From: JBAXEO01 sp964541375 | GTDB taxonomy: Bacteria > Actinomycetota > Coriobacteriia > Anaerosomatales > JAAXUF01 | DNA length: 20,346 nt | NCBI GenBank assembly: GCA_964541375.1 | Contig: CAZIPT010000034.1 | Location: 1-20,346 of the forward strand | Direction: 5' to 3' | Part shown: positions 7,546 to 14,393 of the stretch, piece after piece | Position numbering within the stretch: position 1 is the first letter of the stretch | How the letters are laid out: every line of letters begins with the position of its first letter | The notes under the pieces: model-generated | Told to the model about the DNA's origin: nothing | The model's input: the letters and a program-made list of their open reading frames with translations, nothing else | The model's database searches: none | Program-made: the position numbers and the translations under genes

Positions 7546-9087
7546 GTGTCGCAGGTAGCTCAAGATGTGGTTGGACCGCGCCGTAATCCAGGTCATGCGC
7601 TGACTGGCGCGATTTCGTGGATATCCATCGCTCTGGCCGTGCTCGGATGCCTCTTCTTCCCTCGCGTATGGATGATCATCGCGACGTTCTTCCTGGTCTA
7701 CTTCATCGCGCGGATGTGCGTTACGACCGTGTTCGCCCTGATGGGCCAGCGAAAGATTCAGCAGTGGGTTCATCGTGACTGGACGGTTGGCGAGGACATC
7801 GTCGGCTCGTTTGGGTTCGCGCCTTCCGATGTGCGCCACATCGTCATCGTCCCCACCTACAAGGAACCCGCCGAGATCATCAATCGCACCCTGGACGCGC
7901 TCGCCGCGCAGCATCGCGCCGACGAACGCCTGATCGTCGTTCTGGGTATGGAGGAGCGCGAGCCTGATGCCCGCGCCAAGTCGCAGGCCATCATCGAGAG
8001 TTACTCGGGACGGTTCCGTCACATGATGGCCACGATCCACCCGGGCAACCTACCCGGTGAAGAGGCCGGTAAGTCCTCGAACGAAGCTTGGGCCGGCCGC
8101 AAGGCGCGCGCCGAGATCGACCTGCTTGGCATCGATCCGGCCCTGACGACCATCACGTCCTGTGACGCCGACTCGGTGCTCCACCCCTCGTACTTCTCCG
8201 CGGTCGCGGCTTCGTTCGCCCAGGATGAGCGTCGCCACTTGTCCTTCTGGCAGGCGCCGATCTTCTTCTACAACAACATATGGCAGGTTCCGGCGCCGGT
8301 TCGGTTCACCACGTGGATGCAGCACGCCGCGCAGCTGTCAGAACTGGCGATGCCGTGGTTCGACTCGCTGCCCATCTCTACATACACGCTCTCGCTCCAG
8401 CTTTGTGAACGTTGCGGCTACTGGGATCCTGCGGTCATCCCTGAGGATTGGCACGCGTACCTGAACTGTCTGTTCGAGACCGGCGACGAGATATCGGTGC
8501 ACGCGGTGTTTCTGCCGACCTTTGGCGACGCCACAGATGGCGATGGCGTGGCCGACGCGGTCAAGAACCGTTTCGAGCAGCTGAAGCGGCACTCGTGGGG
8601 TGCCGAGGACGTCGGCTACATCTGGGGTCAACTCACCGAGCGCAAGCACTCGTGGCGCTCTTCCACGGTATTCCGGTTCACGCAGGTGCTGCACGATCAC
8701 AGCATGCGCGTGATCAACTGGGCGGTTCTGACCAGCATCTATGTCTACACGGCATACTTCTCGCGCCTTCATTGGTACGACCTTGGGTGGCGTTCGTCGA
8801 TTGCGCACAACGTGGTGATCCTCAACGTGCTGTTCGTCATGGGCACGTTGATCATGCTGACCTCGATTCTTCTCGAGCTGTGGCGCTGTCCGCCGCCGGA
8901 CAGCAAGTCCAGGCTCGGCACCGCCGTTGAGATCATGGCGCTTTGGCTGTTGCTGCCGGTCTTGGGGCTCGTTCTGGGCATGCTGCCAGCCCTCTCGGCG
9001 CAGACCCGACTCATGATCGGGATTCCGCTCGGTTACAAGGTGACGCCCAAGCGGTTCACTGAGCCTACCGCGCAGAAGGCTGCCTAG
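7546..9087 (+). CDS. Membrane-embedded GT2-family glycosyltransferase
   Basis: A 513-residue inner-membrane family 2 glycosyltransferase. Two N-terminal helices (about residues 20-65) are followed by a cytoplasmic GT-A domain with HIVIVPTYKEP (98-108), the sugar-nucleotide and metal-binding DAD (207-209, in SCDADSVLHP), the catalytic-base-like PEDWHAY (E300-D301) and a QLKRHSW motif (345-351) that resembles the QxxRW of processive synthases. About three C-terminal helices complete it. I choose GTG 7546 because AGGGAG lies 5 bases upstream; an ATG at 7522 has no SD. A TACACT box at 7493-7498 could be a -10 element. The acceptor and sugar cannot be read; a polysaccharide or glycolipid product is likely. 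It stands between purA and purD without functional relation to them. Confidence 0.85.
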   Translation: MSQVAQDVVGPRRNPGHALTGAISWISIALAVLGCLFFPRVWMIIATFFLVYFIARMCVTTVFALMGQRKIQQWVHRDWTVGEDIVGSFGFAPSDVRHIVIVPTYKEPAEIINRTLDALAAQHRADERLIVVLGMEEREPDARAKSQAIIESYSGRFRHMMATIHPGNLPGEEAGKSSNEAWAGRKARAEIDLLGIDPALTTITSCDADSVLHPSYFSAVAASFAQDERRHLSFWQAPIFFYNNIWQVPAPVRFTTWMQHAAQLSELAMPWFDSLPISTYTLSLQLCERCGYWDPAVIPEDWHAYLNCLFETGDEISVHAVFLPTFGDATDGDGVADAVKNRFEQLKRHSWGAEDVGYIWGQLTERKHSWRSSTVFRFTQVLHDHSMRVINWAVLTSIYVYTAYFSRLHWYDLGWRSSIAHNVVILNVLFVMGTLIMLTSILLELWRCPPPDSKSRLGTAVEIMALWLLLPVLGLVLGMLPALSAQTRLMIGIPLGYKVTPKRFTEPTAQKAA

Positions 9088-9217
9088 CCCGTAGTCGTTC
9101 TCCCGCTGCCCCGTGGTCCACGTCGGTCGAGCGAGCTTCGGATACAATGCGGCGGGGCACTCGGTATCGAGTAGTGAGCCGGCGCCGATCGATACTCTTC
9201 GATGAGCGGGGGATTTC
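9088..9217 (+). promoter_or_regulatory. Intergenic region with candidate -10 box for purD
   Basis: This 130-base gap separates the glycosyltransferase from purD. TACAAT at 9143-9148, within GGATACAAT, is a good -10 match, but I see no convincing -35 at 16-18 bases upstream. Small inverted repeats (CTCG-GTAT-CGAG near 9163; ATCGA-TACTC-TTCGAT near 9188) are too short to interpret. No terminator with a T-tract is visible. Confidence 0.3.
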
Positions 9218-10510
9218 ATGCGCATTCTCGTCCTGGGTTCGGGCGGCCGTGAGCACGCCATCGTTCACGCCCTGGCGGCCTCGCCCCAAGCCGACGCGAT
9301 CTTCGCTGCGCCGGGCAACGGCGGAACTGCAGCCGAGCGCATCACCGTCAACGTCGCGCTCGATCCAGGCGACTCGTCGGCCGTGGTTGCGTTCGCGCAA
9401 GACAACGCCATCGACTTGGCGGTCATCGGCCCCGAGGGCCCACTCTGCGAAGGGCTTGCCGACCACCTGCGCGCCGCTGGCGTCCCGACCGTTGGGCCGG
9501 GCGCCGACGGGGCGAAGCTTGAAGGCAGTAAGTCGTTCGCGAAGGACTTGATGGAACGCGCACAGATCCCGACCGCCGCCTCTCGCTCCTTTACCGATCG
9601 GGAATCCGCCACCGCCTACATCCAGACAGTCTCGGCCCCGCTGGTCGTCAAGGCAGACGGGCTGGCGGCAGGCAAGGGCGTCACCGTGGCCGAGACAACC
9701 GCGCAGGCGCTGGATGCCGTGGGCGAGTGCTTCGACGGCCGGTTCGGCGAGGCCGGAAGCATCGTGGTCGTAGAGGAGTTCCTCGAGGGCCCCGAGGTCT
9801 CGCTCCTGGCGTTCGTCGACGGGACCACCGTTCTGCCGATGGCGCCCGCGCAGGATCACAAGCGCGTGGGCGACGGCGACACCGGGCCCAACACCGGGGG
9901 TATGGGCGTGTACTCGCCGGTTCCTGGGGTCTCGGCCAGGGAGTATGCGCGGATGCTCGAGATCCTCGAGCGAACGGCGTTTGAGCTCGCCGAGAGCAAG
10001 ATCAGCTTCCGCGGAATCCTCTACGGCGGCTTCGTACTCACCTCCGAAGGCCCCAAAGTCCTCGAGTACAACACTCGTTTCGGTGATCCCGAAACGCAGG
10101 TCTTGCTGCCGCGTCTAGAGAATGACCTGGCTGAGCTGCTGCTTGCATTGGCCAAGGGGGAGCTTGACTCGTACGGGGGGCTATCGTGGAGCCGTGACGT
10201 CGCGGTCTCCGTCGTGATCGCCAGCGGTGGCTATCCCGGCGACTACTCCGTCAACATGCCGATCAGCGGACTCGCGCAGGCGGCCGAAGTCCCGGGCGTC
10301 ACGGTCTACCACGCTGGCACCGCGGTAGCCGAAGACGGCGCCGTGGTCAGCGCCGGGGGACGCGTACTGAACGTGACCGCCACGGGGACCGAGTTCGAAG
10401 AGGCGGTCGCCAAGGCCTACGAGGCGGTGCGACTGATATCCTTTGACGGCTCGTTCTATCGGCATGATATCGCGCACAGAGCCCTCTCCAGTCGGCAGCC
10501 CGGAGCCTAG
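9218..10510 (+). CDS. purD: Phosphoribosylamine--glycine ligase (GAR synthetase)
   Basis: Cytosolic ATP-grasp enzyme that condenses phosphoribosylamine with glycine, the second step of purine synthesis. The 430 residues match the family length. The N-terminal domain begins MRILVLGSGGREHAI and contains GPEGPLCEGL; the ATP-grasp core has VKADGLAAGKGV, VVVEEFLEGPEVS, DHKRVGDGDTGPNTGGMG, GILYGGFVL and the metal-binding EYNTRFGDPETQ; the C-terminal domain has VVIASGGYPGDY and NVTATG. The start has a GGGGGA tract 4-5 bases upstream. The radical SAM gene begins 29 bases downstream, so they are likely co-transcribed. Confidence 0.97.
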   Translation: MRILVLGSGGREHAIVHALAASPQADAIFAAPGNGGTAAERITVNVALDPGDSSAVVAFAQDNAIDLAVIGPEGPLCEGLADHLRAAGVPTVGPGADGAKLEGSKSFAKDLMERAQIPTAASRSFTDRESATAYIQTVSAPLVVKADGLAAGKGVTVAETTAQALDAVGECFDGRFGEAGSIVVVEEFLEGPEVSLLAFVDGTTVLPMAPAQDHKRVGDGDTGPNTGGMGVYSPVPGVSAREYARMLEILERTAFELAESKISFRGILYGGFVLTSEGPKVLEYNTRFGDPETQVLLPRLENDLAELLLALAKGELDSYGGLSWSRDVAVSVVIASGGYPGDYSVNMPISGLAQAAEVPGVTVYHAGTAVAEDGAVVSAGGRVLNVTATGTEFEEAVAKAYEAVRLISFDGSFYRHDIAHRALSSRQPGA

Positions 10511-10539
10511 GGAACCATCCAAGGGAGCCACAGCACAGA

Positions 10540-11919
10540 ATGTTCTCCGAACGACTACTCACGGCGGTCATGCGCCGAACCAATGACCGGTACCTGACTC
10601 TCGGTCCGTCCGGGATCGATCAACTTCCGGCGCCGGTTCCCGGCCGAGAATACCTGCTCTACGTTCATGTCCCGTTCTGCGAGCGGCTGTGTCCGTACTG
10701 TTCCTTCAATCGGTTCCCCTTCGACGCCGACCGGGCGACCACGTACTTCGGTCACCTCCGCGACGAAATGAGGATGGTCGCGGAACTCGGGTACGACTTC
10801 CACTCGATGTACGTGGGCGGCGGGACGCCGACGATTGACATTGACGAGCTGGTCGCGACCATCGATCTCGCCAAGTCGCTCTTCTCAATCAAGGAGGTCT
10901 CCTCGGAGACCAATCCCAACCATCTCTATCCGCAGTGGGTCGATCCACTCGTCGACCGGGTGGATCGCCTCAGCGTGGGAGTGCAGTCGCTCGACGATGA
11001 GCTGCTGCGACAGATGGACCGCTACGAGAAGTACGGCTCGGCGGGGGAGATCCAGGAGCGGTTGCGCTCCATCGAGGGGCGCTTCCATTCGTTGAATGTC
11101 GACATGATCTTCAACTTCCCCAGCCAGAGCCCCGACAAGCTCCACACCGATATAGAACTGGTCAAACGTGCCGGCAGCAACCAGGTCACCTTCTACCCGT
11201 TGATGGCGTCGCCTGCGGTTCGAGAGTCGCTCAAGCGCACCGTGGGCAAGGTCGACTACGCTCGCGAGTCTCGCTACTACCGCCAGATCTCCGAGCAGAT
11301 GAGCGACTCGTTCGAGCCGGCGAGCGCGTGGACGTTCTCGCGCACGGGCGGAGGCATGATAGACGAGTACATCGTCGACTACGAAGACTACGTCGGGCTC
11401 GGCAGCGGGGCGTTCTCGTTCCTGGAAGGCGCACTGTACGTCAACACGTTCTCGCTCCAGGCCTACAACGATCGCATCGCCGAGGGCAAGACGGCGGCCC
11501 TCCAGATGCGCGCCTTCACGCATCCTGACAGGATGCGCTACCGCTTCCTGATGGCACTCTTTGGGATGCGATTGGACAAACGCCGATTCGCGGCCGACTT
11601 TGGGGTCTCTATCGACCAGGGGCTCGCGGTTGAGATCACCTTCATGCGTTCGGCGGGCGCGTTTGCGATCGACAACACCGACGAGCTAGTCCTCTCGGCA
11701 AAGGGTCGGTACCTGCTGGTTGCGATGATGCGGGAGTTCTTTGTCGGCGTGAACAATCTGCGTGCCCGGGGGGGCGAGGCCCTCTCGACGCGAGAGCGAG
11801 AGCTGTTGTTCGGGGATGGGGATGGCGGCCGGTCGTGCGAGGGCGACTCGTCCCTGCACTCTCTGGCTGCCGCGACGGCAGACACGGAGACGGCCGAGGG
11901 GTCGCCAGTTCCGCGCTAG
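10540..11919 (+). CDS. HemW/HemN-like radical SAM protein (coproporphyrinogen oxidase family)
   Basis: A 459-residue radical SAM enzyme. The iron-sulfur motif CxxxCxxC is at C47, C51 and C54 (FCERLCPYCSF), preceded by the usual YVHVPFC. The SAM-binding MYVGGGTPT, the ETNPNH strand, RLSVGVQSLDDELL and VDMIFNFPSQ all match HemW/HemN. A C-terminal winged-helix HemN_C-like part covers about 330-410, and a poorly conserved acidic/Ser-rich tail of about 40 residues ends the protein. HemW is a heme chaperone, while relatives such as ChuW/HutW act on heme or other substrates; sequence alone does not decide which this is. AGGGAG lies 12 bases before the ATG, a little far. It follows purD by 29 bases. 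Confidence 0.85.
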   Translation: MFSERLLTAVMRRTNDRYLTLGPSGIDQLPAPVPGREYLLYVHVPFCERLCPYCSFNRFPFDADRATTYFGHLRDEMRMVAELGYDFHSMYVGGGTPTIDIDELVATIDLAKSLFSIKEVSSETNPNHLYPQWVDPLVDRVDRLSVGVQSLDDELLRQMDRYEKYGSAGEIQERLRSIEGRFHSLNVDMIFNFPSQSPDKLHTDIELVKRAGSNQVTFYPLMASPAVRESLKRTVGKVDYARESRYYRQISEQMSDSFEPASAWTFSRTGGGMIDEYIVDYEDYVGLGSGAFSFLEGALYVNTFSLQAYNDRIAEGKTAALQMRAFTHPDRMRYRFLMALFGMRLDKRRFAADFGVSIDQGLAVEITFMRSAGAFAIDNTDELVLSAKGRYLLVAMMREFFVGVNNLRARGGEALSTRERELLFGDGDGGRSCEGDSSLHSLAAATADTETAEGSPVPR

Positions 11920-12023
11920 CCCCGACTCCGCGATTGGATTCTGGTACGCTCGTCCTGTGGGGGTTATGGCCGTTTGGATGGAGCGCTGCGGTTCGTGCCG
12001 CGCCTTGCGCAGGGGAGGTTTCG

Positions 12024-12485
12024 ATGACACAGTCCCCGCTGGTGGGGGTAATAATGGGGTCGAGCTCAGACTCTGGAGTGATGAACGCGTGCGCCGAGCA
12101 GCTCGAGGCATTCGGCGTGCCCTTCGAGATGATCGTTGCAAGCGCGCATCGCAGTCCTGACCGGGTTCACGAGTGGGCTTCGACCGCCGCCGACCGCGGA
12201 ATCATGGTAATCATCGCCGCCGCTGGCAAGGCCTCGCACCTGGGCGGCGTCGTTGCAGCGTTCACGCCCCTACCCGTCATAACAGTCCCCATGAAGACGA
12301 GCGACCTGGGCGGGCTCGACTCTCTACTCTCTATGGTTCAGATGCCCAGCGGCGTTCCCGTGGCGTGCGTGGCGATCAACGGTGCGAAGAACGCAGCGAT
12401 ACTCGCGACGCAGATTCTCGGATCCGCCATGCCTGTGTACCGAGAGCGAATACTTGAGTTCAAGCGCTCTCTGGCCGATGTATAG
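12024..12485 (+). CDS. purE: N5-carboxyaminoimidazole ribonucleotide mutase (class I PurE)
   Basis: Cytosolic enzyme converting N5-CAIR to CAIR in purine synthesis. The 153 residues are normal length. Class I motifs are present: VGVIMGSSSDS, the catalytic-site SAHRSPDR, SLLSMVQMPSGVPV and the terminal NAAILATQIL. The usual GAGGAAHLPG loop is here AAAGKASHLGG; the His is kept. The start is ATG 12024 with a strong AGGGGAGG about 6 bases upstream; the frame is open further upstream to 11835 but that extension overlaps the radical SAM gene and is low-complexity. TACGCT at 11945-11950 might be a -10 box. No purK is visible in the window, although a class I PurE usually needs PurK to make its substrate. 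Confidence 0.95.
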   Translation: MTQSPLVGVIMGSSSDSGVMNACAEQLEAFGVPFEMIVASAHRSPDRVHEWASTAADRGIMVIIAAAGKASHLGGVVAAFTPLPVITVPMKTSDLGGLDSLLSMVQMPSGVPVACVAINGAKNAAILATQILGSAMPVYRERILEFKRSLADV

Positions 12486-12537
12486 AGACGTGGAGTGTAA
12501 TTTGGCCTAGCGACGCTTTGAAGGCGAGGTGGGTCGA

Positions 12538-12957
12538 GTGAGAGGCATGTCGCTCGAAGGAGTGGGGAGAGCACGGCCACCATCGGAAAGCGAAGCAGGG
12601 TTCACGCTGGTGGAATTGATGGTTGTGGTACTTATTATCGGAATTCTTGTTGCCATCGCGATCCCCGTTTTTAGCGCGGCGAAGTACCGGGCCCAGCTGC
12701 GAACGTGCTTCGCCAACCAGCGGAGTATTGAGTCAGCCGCTGCGATGTGGCTGGTCGATTCCACGCAGCCAATCTCGGTCTTGGCCGGCCAAGTCAACGC
12801 AACGCACCGTCTGATCAACCCGACGTTTCTACTGAAACCGCCGAGTTGCCCGACCGCCCCAAATGCGGCCGCGGGCCTCTACTCGGTGGATTCGAGCGGA
12901 AACGTGCTTGCGTGCACCTTTGGAACGCCGACGCACGGCAGCTTCGCCGGTCGGTAG
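12538..12957 (+). CDS. Type IV pilin-like (prepilin) protein
   Basis: A 139-residue protein with a classic class III signal peptide: a charged leader ending in EAG, then FTLVELMVVVLIIGILVAIAIPVF. The prepilin peptidase would cut after the Gly (residue 21), methylate Phe+1, and use Glu+5 for filament assembly. The hydrophobic helix is followed by RAQLRTCFANQRSIESAA, as in many Gram-positive pseudopilins, and a small C-terminal domain with two further cysteines (PPSCPTAP and LACTF) that may form a disulfide. GTG 12538 has GAGG 8 bases upstream; GTG 12529 and ATG 12547 are in-frame alternatives and do not affect the mature protein. No assembly ATPase, prepilin peptidase or other pilin is nearby, so it is an orphan. 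Confidence 0.85.
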   Translation: MRGMSLEGVGRARPPSESEAGFTLVELMVVVLIIGILVAIAIPVFSAAKYRAQLRTCFANQRSIESAAAMWLVDSTQPISVLAGQVNATHRLINPTFLLKPPSCPTAPNAAAGLYSVDSSGNVLACTFGTPTHGSFAGR

Positions 12958-12994
12958 CCGAGAGGCGGACCGTCAGGGGTCCCGGGTGTTGCTC

Positions 12995-13116
12995 TCGACG
13001 AGTGAGTGGGTGGGGGGTTTCCGCGAATCCTCGCCTCGTAGATACTGCGGTATGCAATCGCCTCGGCATAGCTCGAGGCTGTTGCATACCGCAGTACTCG
13101 TCGATGAGGAGGATTC
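12995..13116 (+). promoter_or_regulatory. Structured leader with predicted Shine-Dalgarno sequestration (candidate cis-regulatory RNA)
   Basis: The 5' leader of the ornithine cyclodeaminase-like gene holds three complementary pairs. One is a 15-bp perfect inverted repeat (13043-13057 with 13082-13096). The second is GAATCCTC (13025-13032) with GAGGATTC (13109-13116), extendable by CTC (13035-13037) with GAG (13106-13108) across a 2-nt bulge; it buries the whole GAGGAGG ribosome binding site. The third is TCGACGAGT (12995-13003) with ACTCGTCGA (13096-13104). The second and third cross each other, so they form either a pseudoknot or alternative states. Pairings are read by eye; function as a switch is inference. 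Confidence 0.5.
13043..13096 (+). repeat. Perfect 15-bp inverted repeat forming a nested hairpin
   Basis: TACTGCGGTATGCAA (13043-13057) and TTGCATACCGCAGTA (13082-13096) are exact reverse complements. Inside the 24-base spacer, CCTCG (13061-13065) and CGAGG (13074-13078) pair around an 8-base loop; G13060-C13079 and a U-G wobble at 13058-13081 make the stem nearly continuous. No T-tract follows, so it is not an ordinary intrinsic terminator. It could act as RNA structure or as a protein-binding palindrome. Confidence 0.85.
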
Positions 13117-14343
13117 ATGCAGCGTGCCGTCTTCGAGGATGTTCGCATCGAGGGACATCTGATCGACTCGGGAATGATGTCCGCGGTCATGGACAGCATC
13201 ATCTCGATGGGCGGCGAGTTTGAGTCGCTCTCGTTCGAGGTCGGCCGAACGAACGAGGATCCTTCCGTTGCCGTTCTTCGCGTCAGCGCGGACGATCAGG
13301 ACCAGCTCGAGGCGATTCTCGCCGAGATCCAGTATCACGGGGCGGTAGCCTGCGACCCCTCAGATGCGGCATTCGTTCCCGCTGCGATGAGCGGCGTGTT
13401 CCCCGATGGGTTCTATGCCACCACGAACATGGAGACCGAGGTCCGCATCGCGGGCGGCTGGGTCCGTGTCGAGAACCCAGAGATGGATCTCGGCGTCCGG
13501 ATCGATCCGATGACCTGTCTCGCCGACACGGTGCCGATGGCTGACGTGCGGGAGGGCGAACTGTTCGTGGTCGGCCACAAAGGCATCCGCGTGCATCCGC
13601 ACGAGCGCCCGCGCGACCGCCAGGCATTCGAGTTCATGTCCTCCTCTGTATCGAGCGAAAAGCCCAAAGCGCAGGTTGTCGCGGAGGTCGCGCGTATGCT
13701 GCGGGACACCCGGGCTGACGGTCGCGATGTGATCGCGGTCGTGGGGCCCGCTGTCGTTCATACGGGCGCGGCTCAGCACCTCGCGCGCTTGGTCGAGCTT
13801 GGTTACATCAGCGTTCTATTCGGCGGCAACGCCGTTGCCACGCACGATATCGAGAGTGCCCTCTACGGGACGTCACTAGGCGTCGGCCTTGAAGACGGCG
13901 TGCCGTGGTTCGGAGGCCACGAGCACCATCTCCGGGCGATCAATACCATCCGCAGTTGCGGTTCCATCGCTGGAGCGGTCGAGCAGGGCGTTCTCACCAA
14001 GGGACTCATGTACACACTCGTGAAGGGCGGGGTGCCGTTCGTGCTTGCGGGATCGATTCGCGACGACGGACCGCTGCCCGACGTCATCACGGACTGCGTG
14101 GTTGCCCAGAACGAGATGCGTGCCTACGCGCAGAACGCCGGCGCGTGCCTGATGCTCTCGACGATGCTGCACTCGATCGCGACCGGCAACATGCTGCCGG
14201 CCTCGACGACCACCGTCTGTGTCGACATCAACCCCGCCGTGGTCACCAAGCTTGCCGACCGGGGCTCGTGGCAGACCGTGGGAATCGTCACGGACGTCGG
14301 GCTCTTCCTCGAGCACTTGGCCGACGAGCTCGAGCCCGCCTAG
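13117..14343 (+). CDS. LOR/SDH-family protein (TIGR00300-like), predicted ornithine cyclodeaminase
   Basis: A 408-residue cytosolic protein resembling the LOR/SDH conserved-domain family, known from methanogen ornithine cyclodeaminase and from the C-terminal part of cyanobacterial AgrE/ArgZ. The predicted reaction is L-ornithine to L-proline plus ammonia, using bound NAD. The N-terminal half has EVRIAGGWVRVENPEMDLGV and a short CLADTVPMADV segment. The C-terminal half is a Rossmann-like domain with VVGPAVVHTGAAQHLARLV and VLFGGNAVATHDIE, followed by LVKGGVPFVLAGSIRDDGPLP and VDINPAVVTKLADRG. The size matches stand-alone archaeal members without the N-terminal dihydrolase domain of AgrE. GAGGAGG (13106-13112) lies 4 bases before the ATG and is predicted to be sequestered in the leader. 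No arginine or proline genes are adjacent. Family assignment is from recall; the substrate is inferred. Confidence 0.78.
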   Translation: MQRAVFEDVRIEGHLIDSGMMSAVMDSIISMGGEFESLSFEVGRTNEDPSVAVLRVSADDQDQLEAILAEIQYHGAVACDPSDAAFVPAAMSGVFPDGFYATTNMETEVRIAGGWVRVENPEMDLGVRIDPMTCLADTVPMADVREGELFVVGHKGIRVHPHERPRDRQAFEFMSSSVSSEKPKAQVVAEVARMLRDTRADGRDVIAVVGPAVVHTGAAQHLARLVELGYISVLFGGNAVATHDIESALYGTSLGVGLEDGVPWFGGHEHHLRAINTIRSCGSIAGAVEQGVLTKGLMYTLVKGGVPFVLAGSIRDDGPLPDVITDCVVAQNEMRAYAQNAGACLMLSTMLHSIATGNMLPASTTTVCVDINPAVVTKLADRGSWQTVGIVTDVGLFLEHLADELEPA

Positions 14344-14358
14344 GGCAGATCGCCGCGG

Positions 14359-14374
14359 GCTCGCGTCGTGCGAG
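14359..14374. other. Short hairpin between convergent genes
   Basis: CTCGC-GTCGT-GCGAG sits in the 50-base gap between two convergent genes. It could help end transcription from both sides, but the stem is only 5 bp and no T-tract follows on either strand. Confidence 0.2.
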
Positions 14375-14393
14375 TGGATCCAAGACCTTGTTC

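Noticed and set aside
8338..9261. A 307-codon open frame on the minus strand.
   Set aside because: It is antisense to the GT2 glycosyltransferase, whose motifs are intact; composition is typical of a shadow frame.
13043..13096. The 15-bp hairpin as intrinsic terminator of the pilin gene.
   Set aside because: No run of T follows the 3' arm; instead the SD sequence and start codon of the next gene follow within 20 bases.
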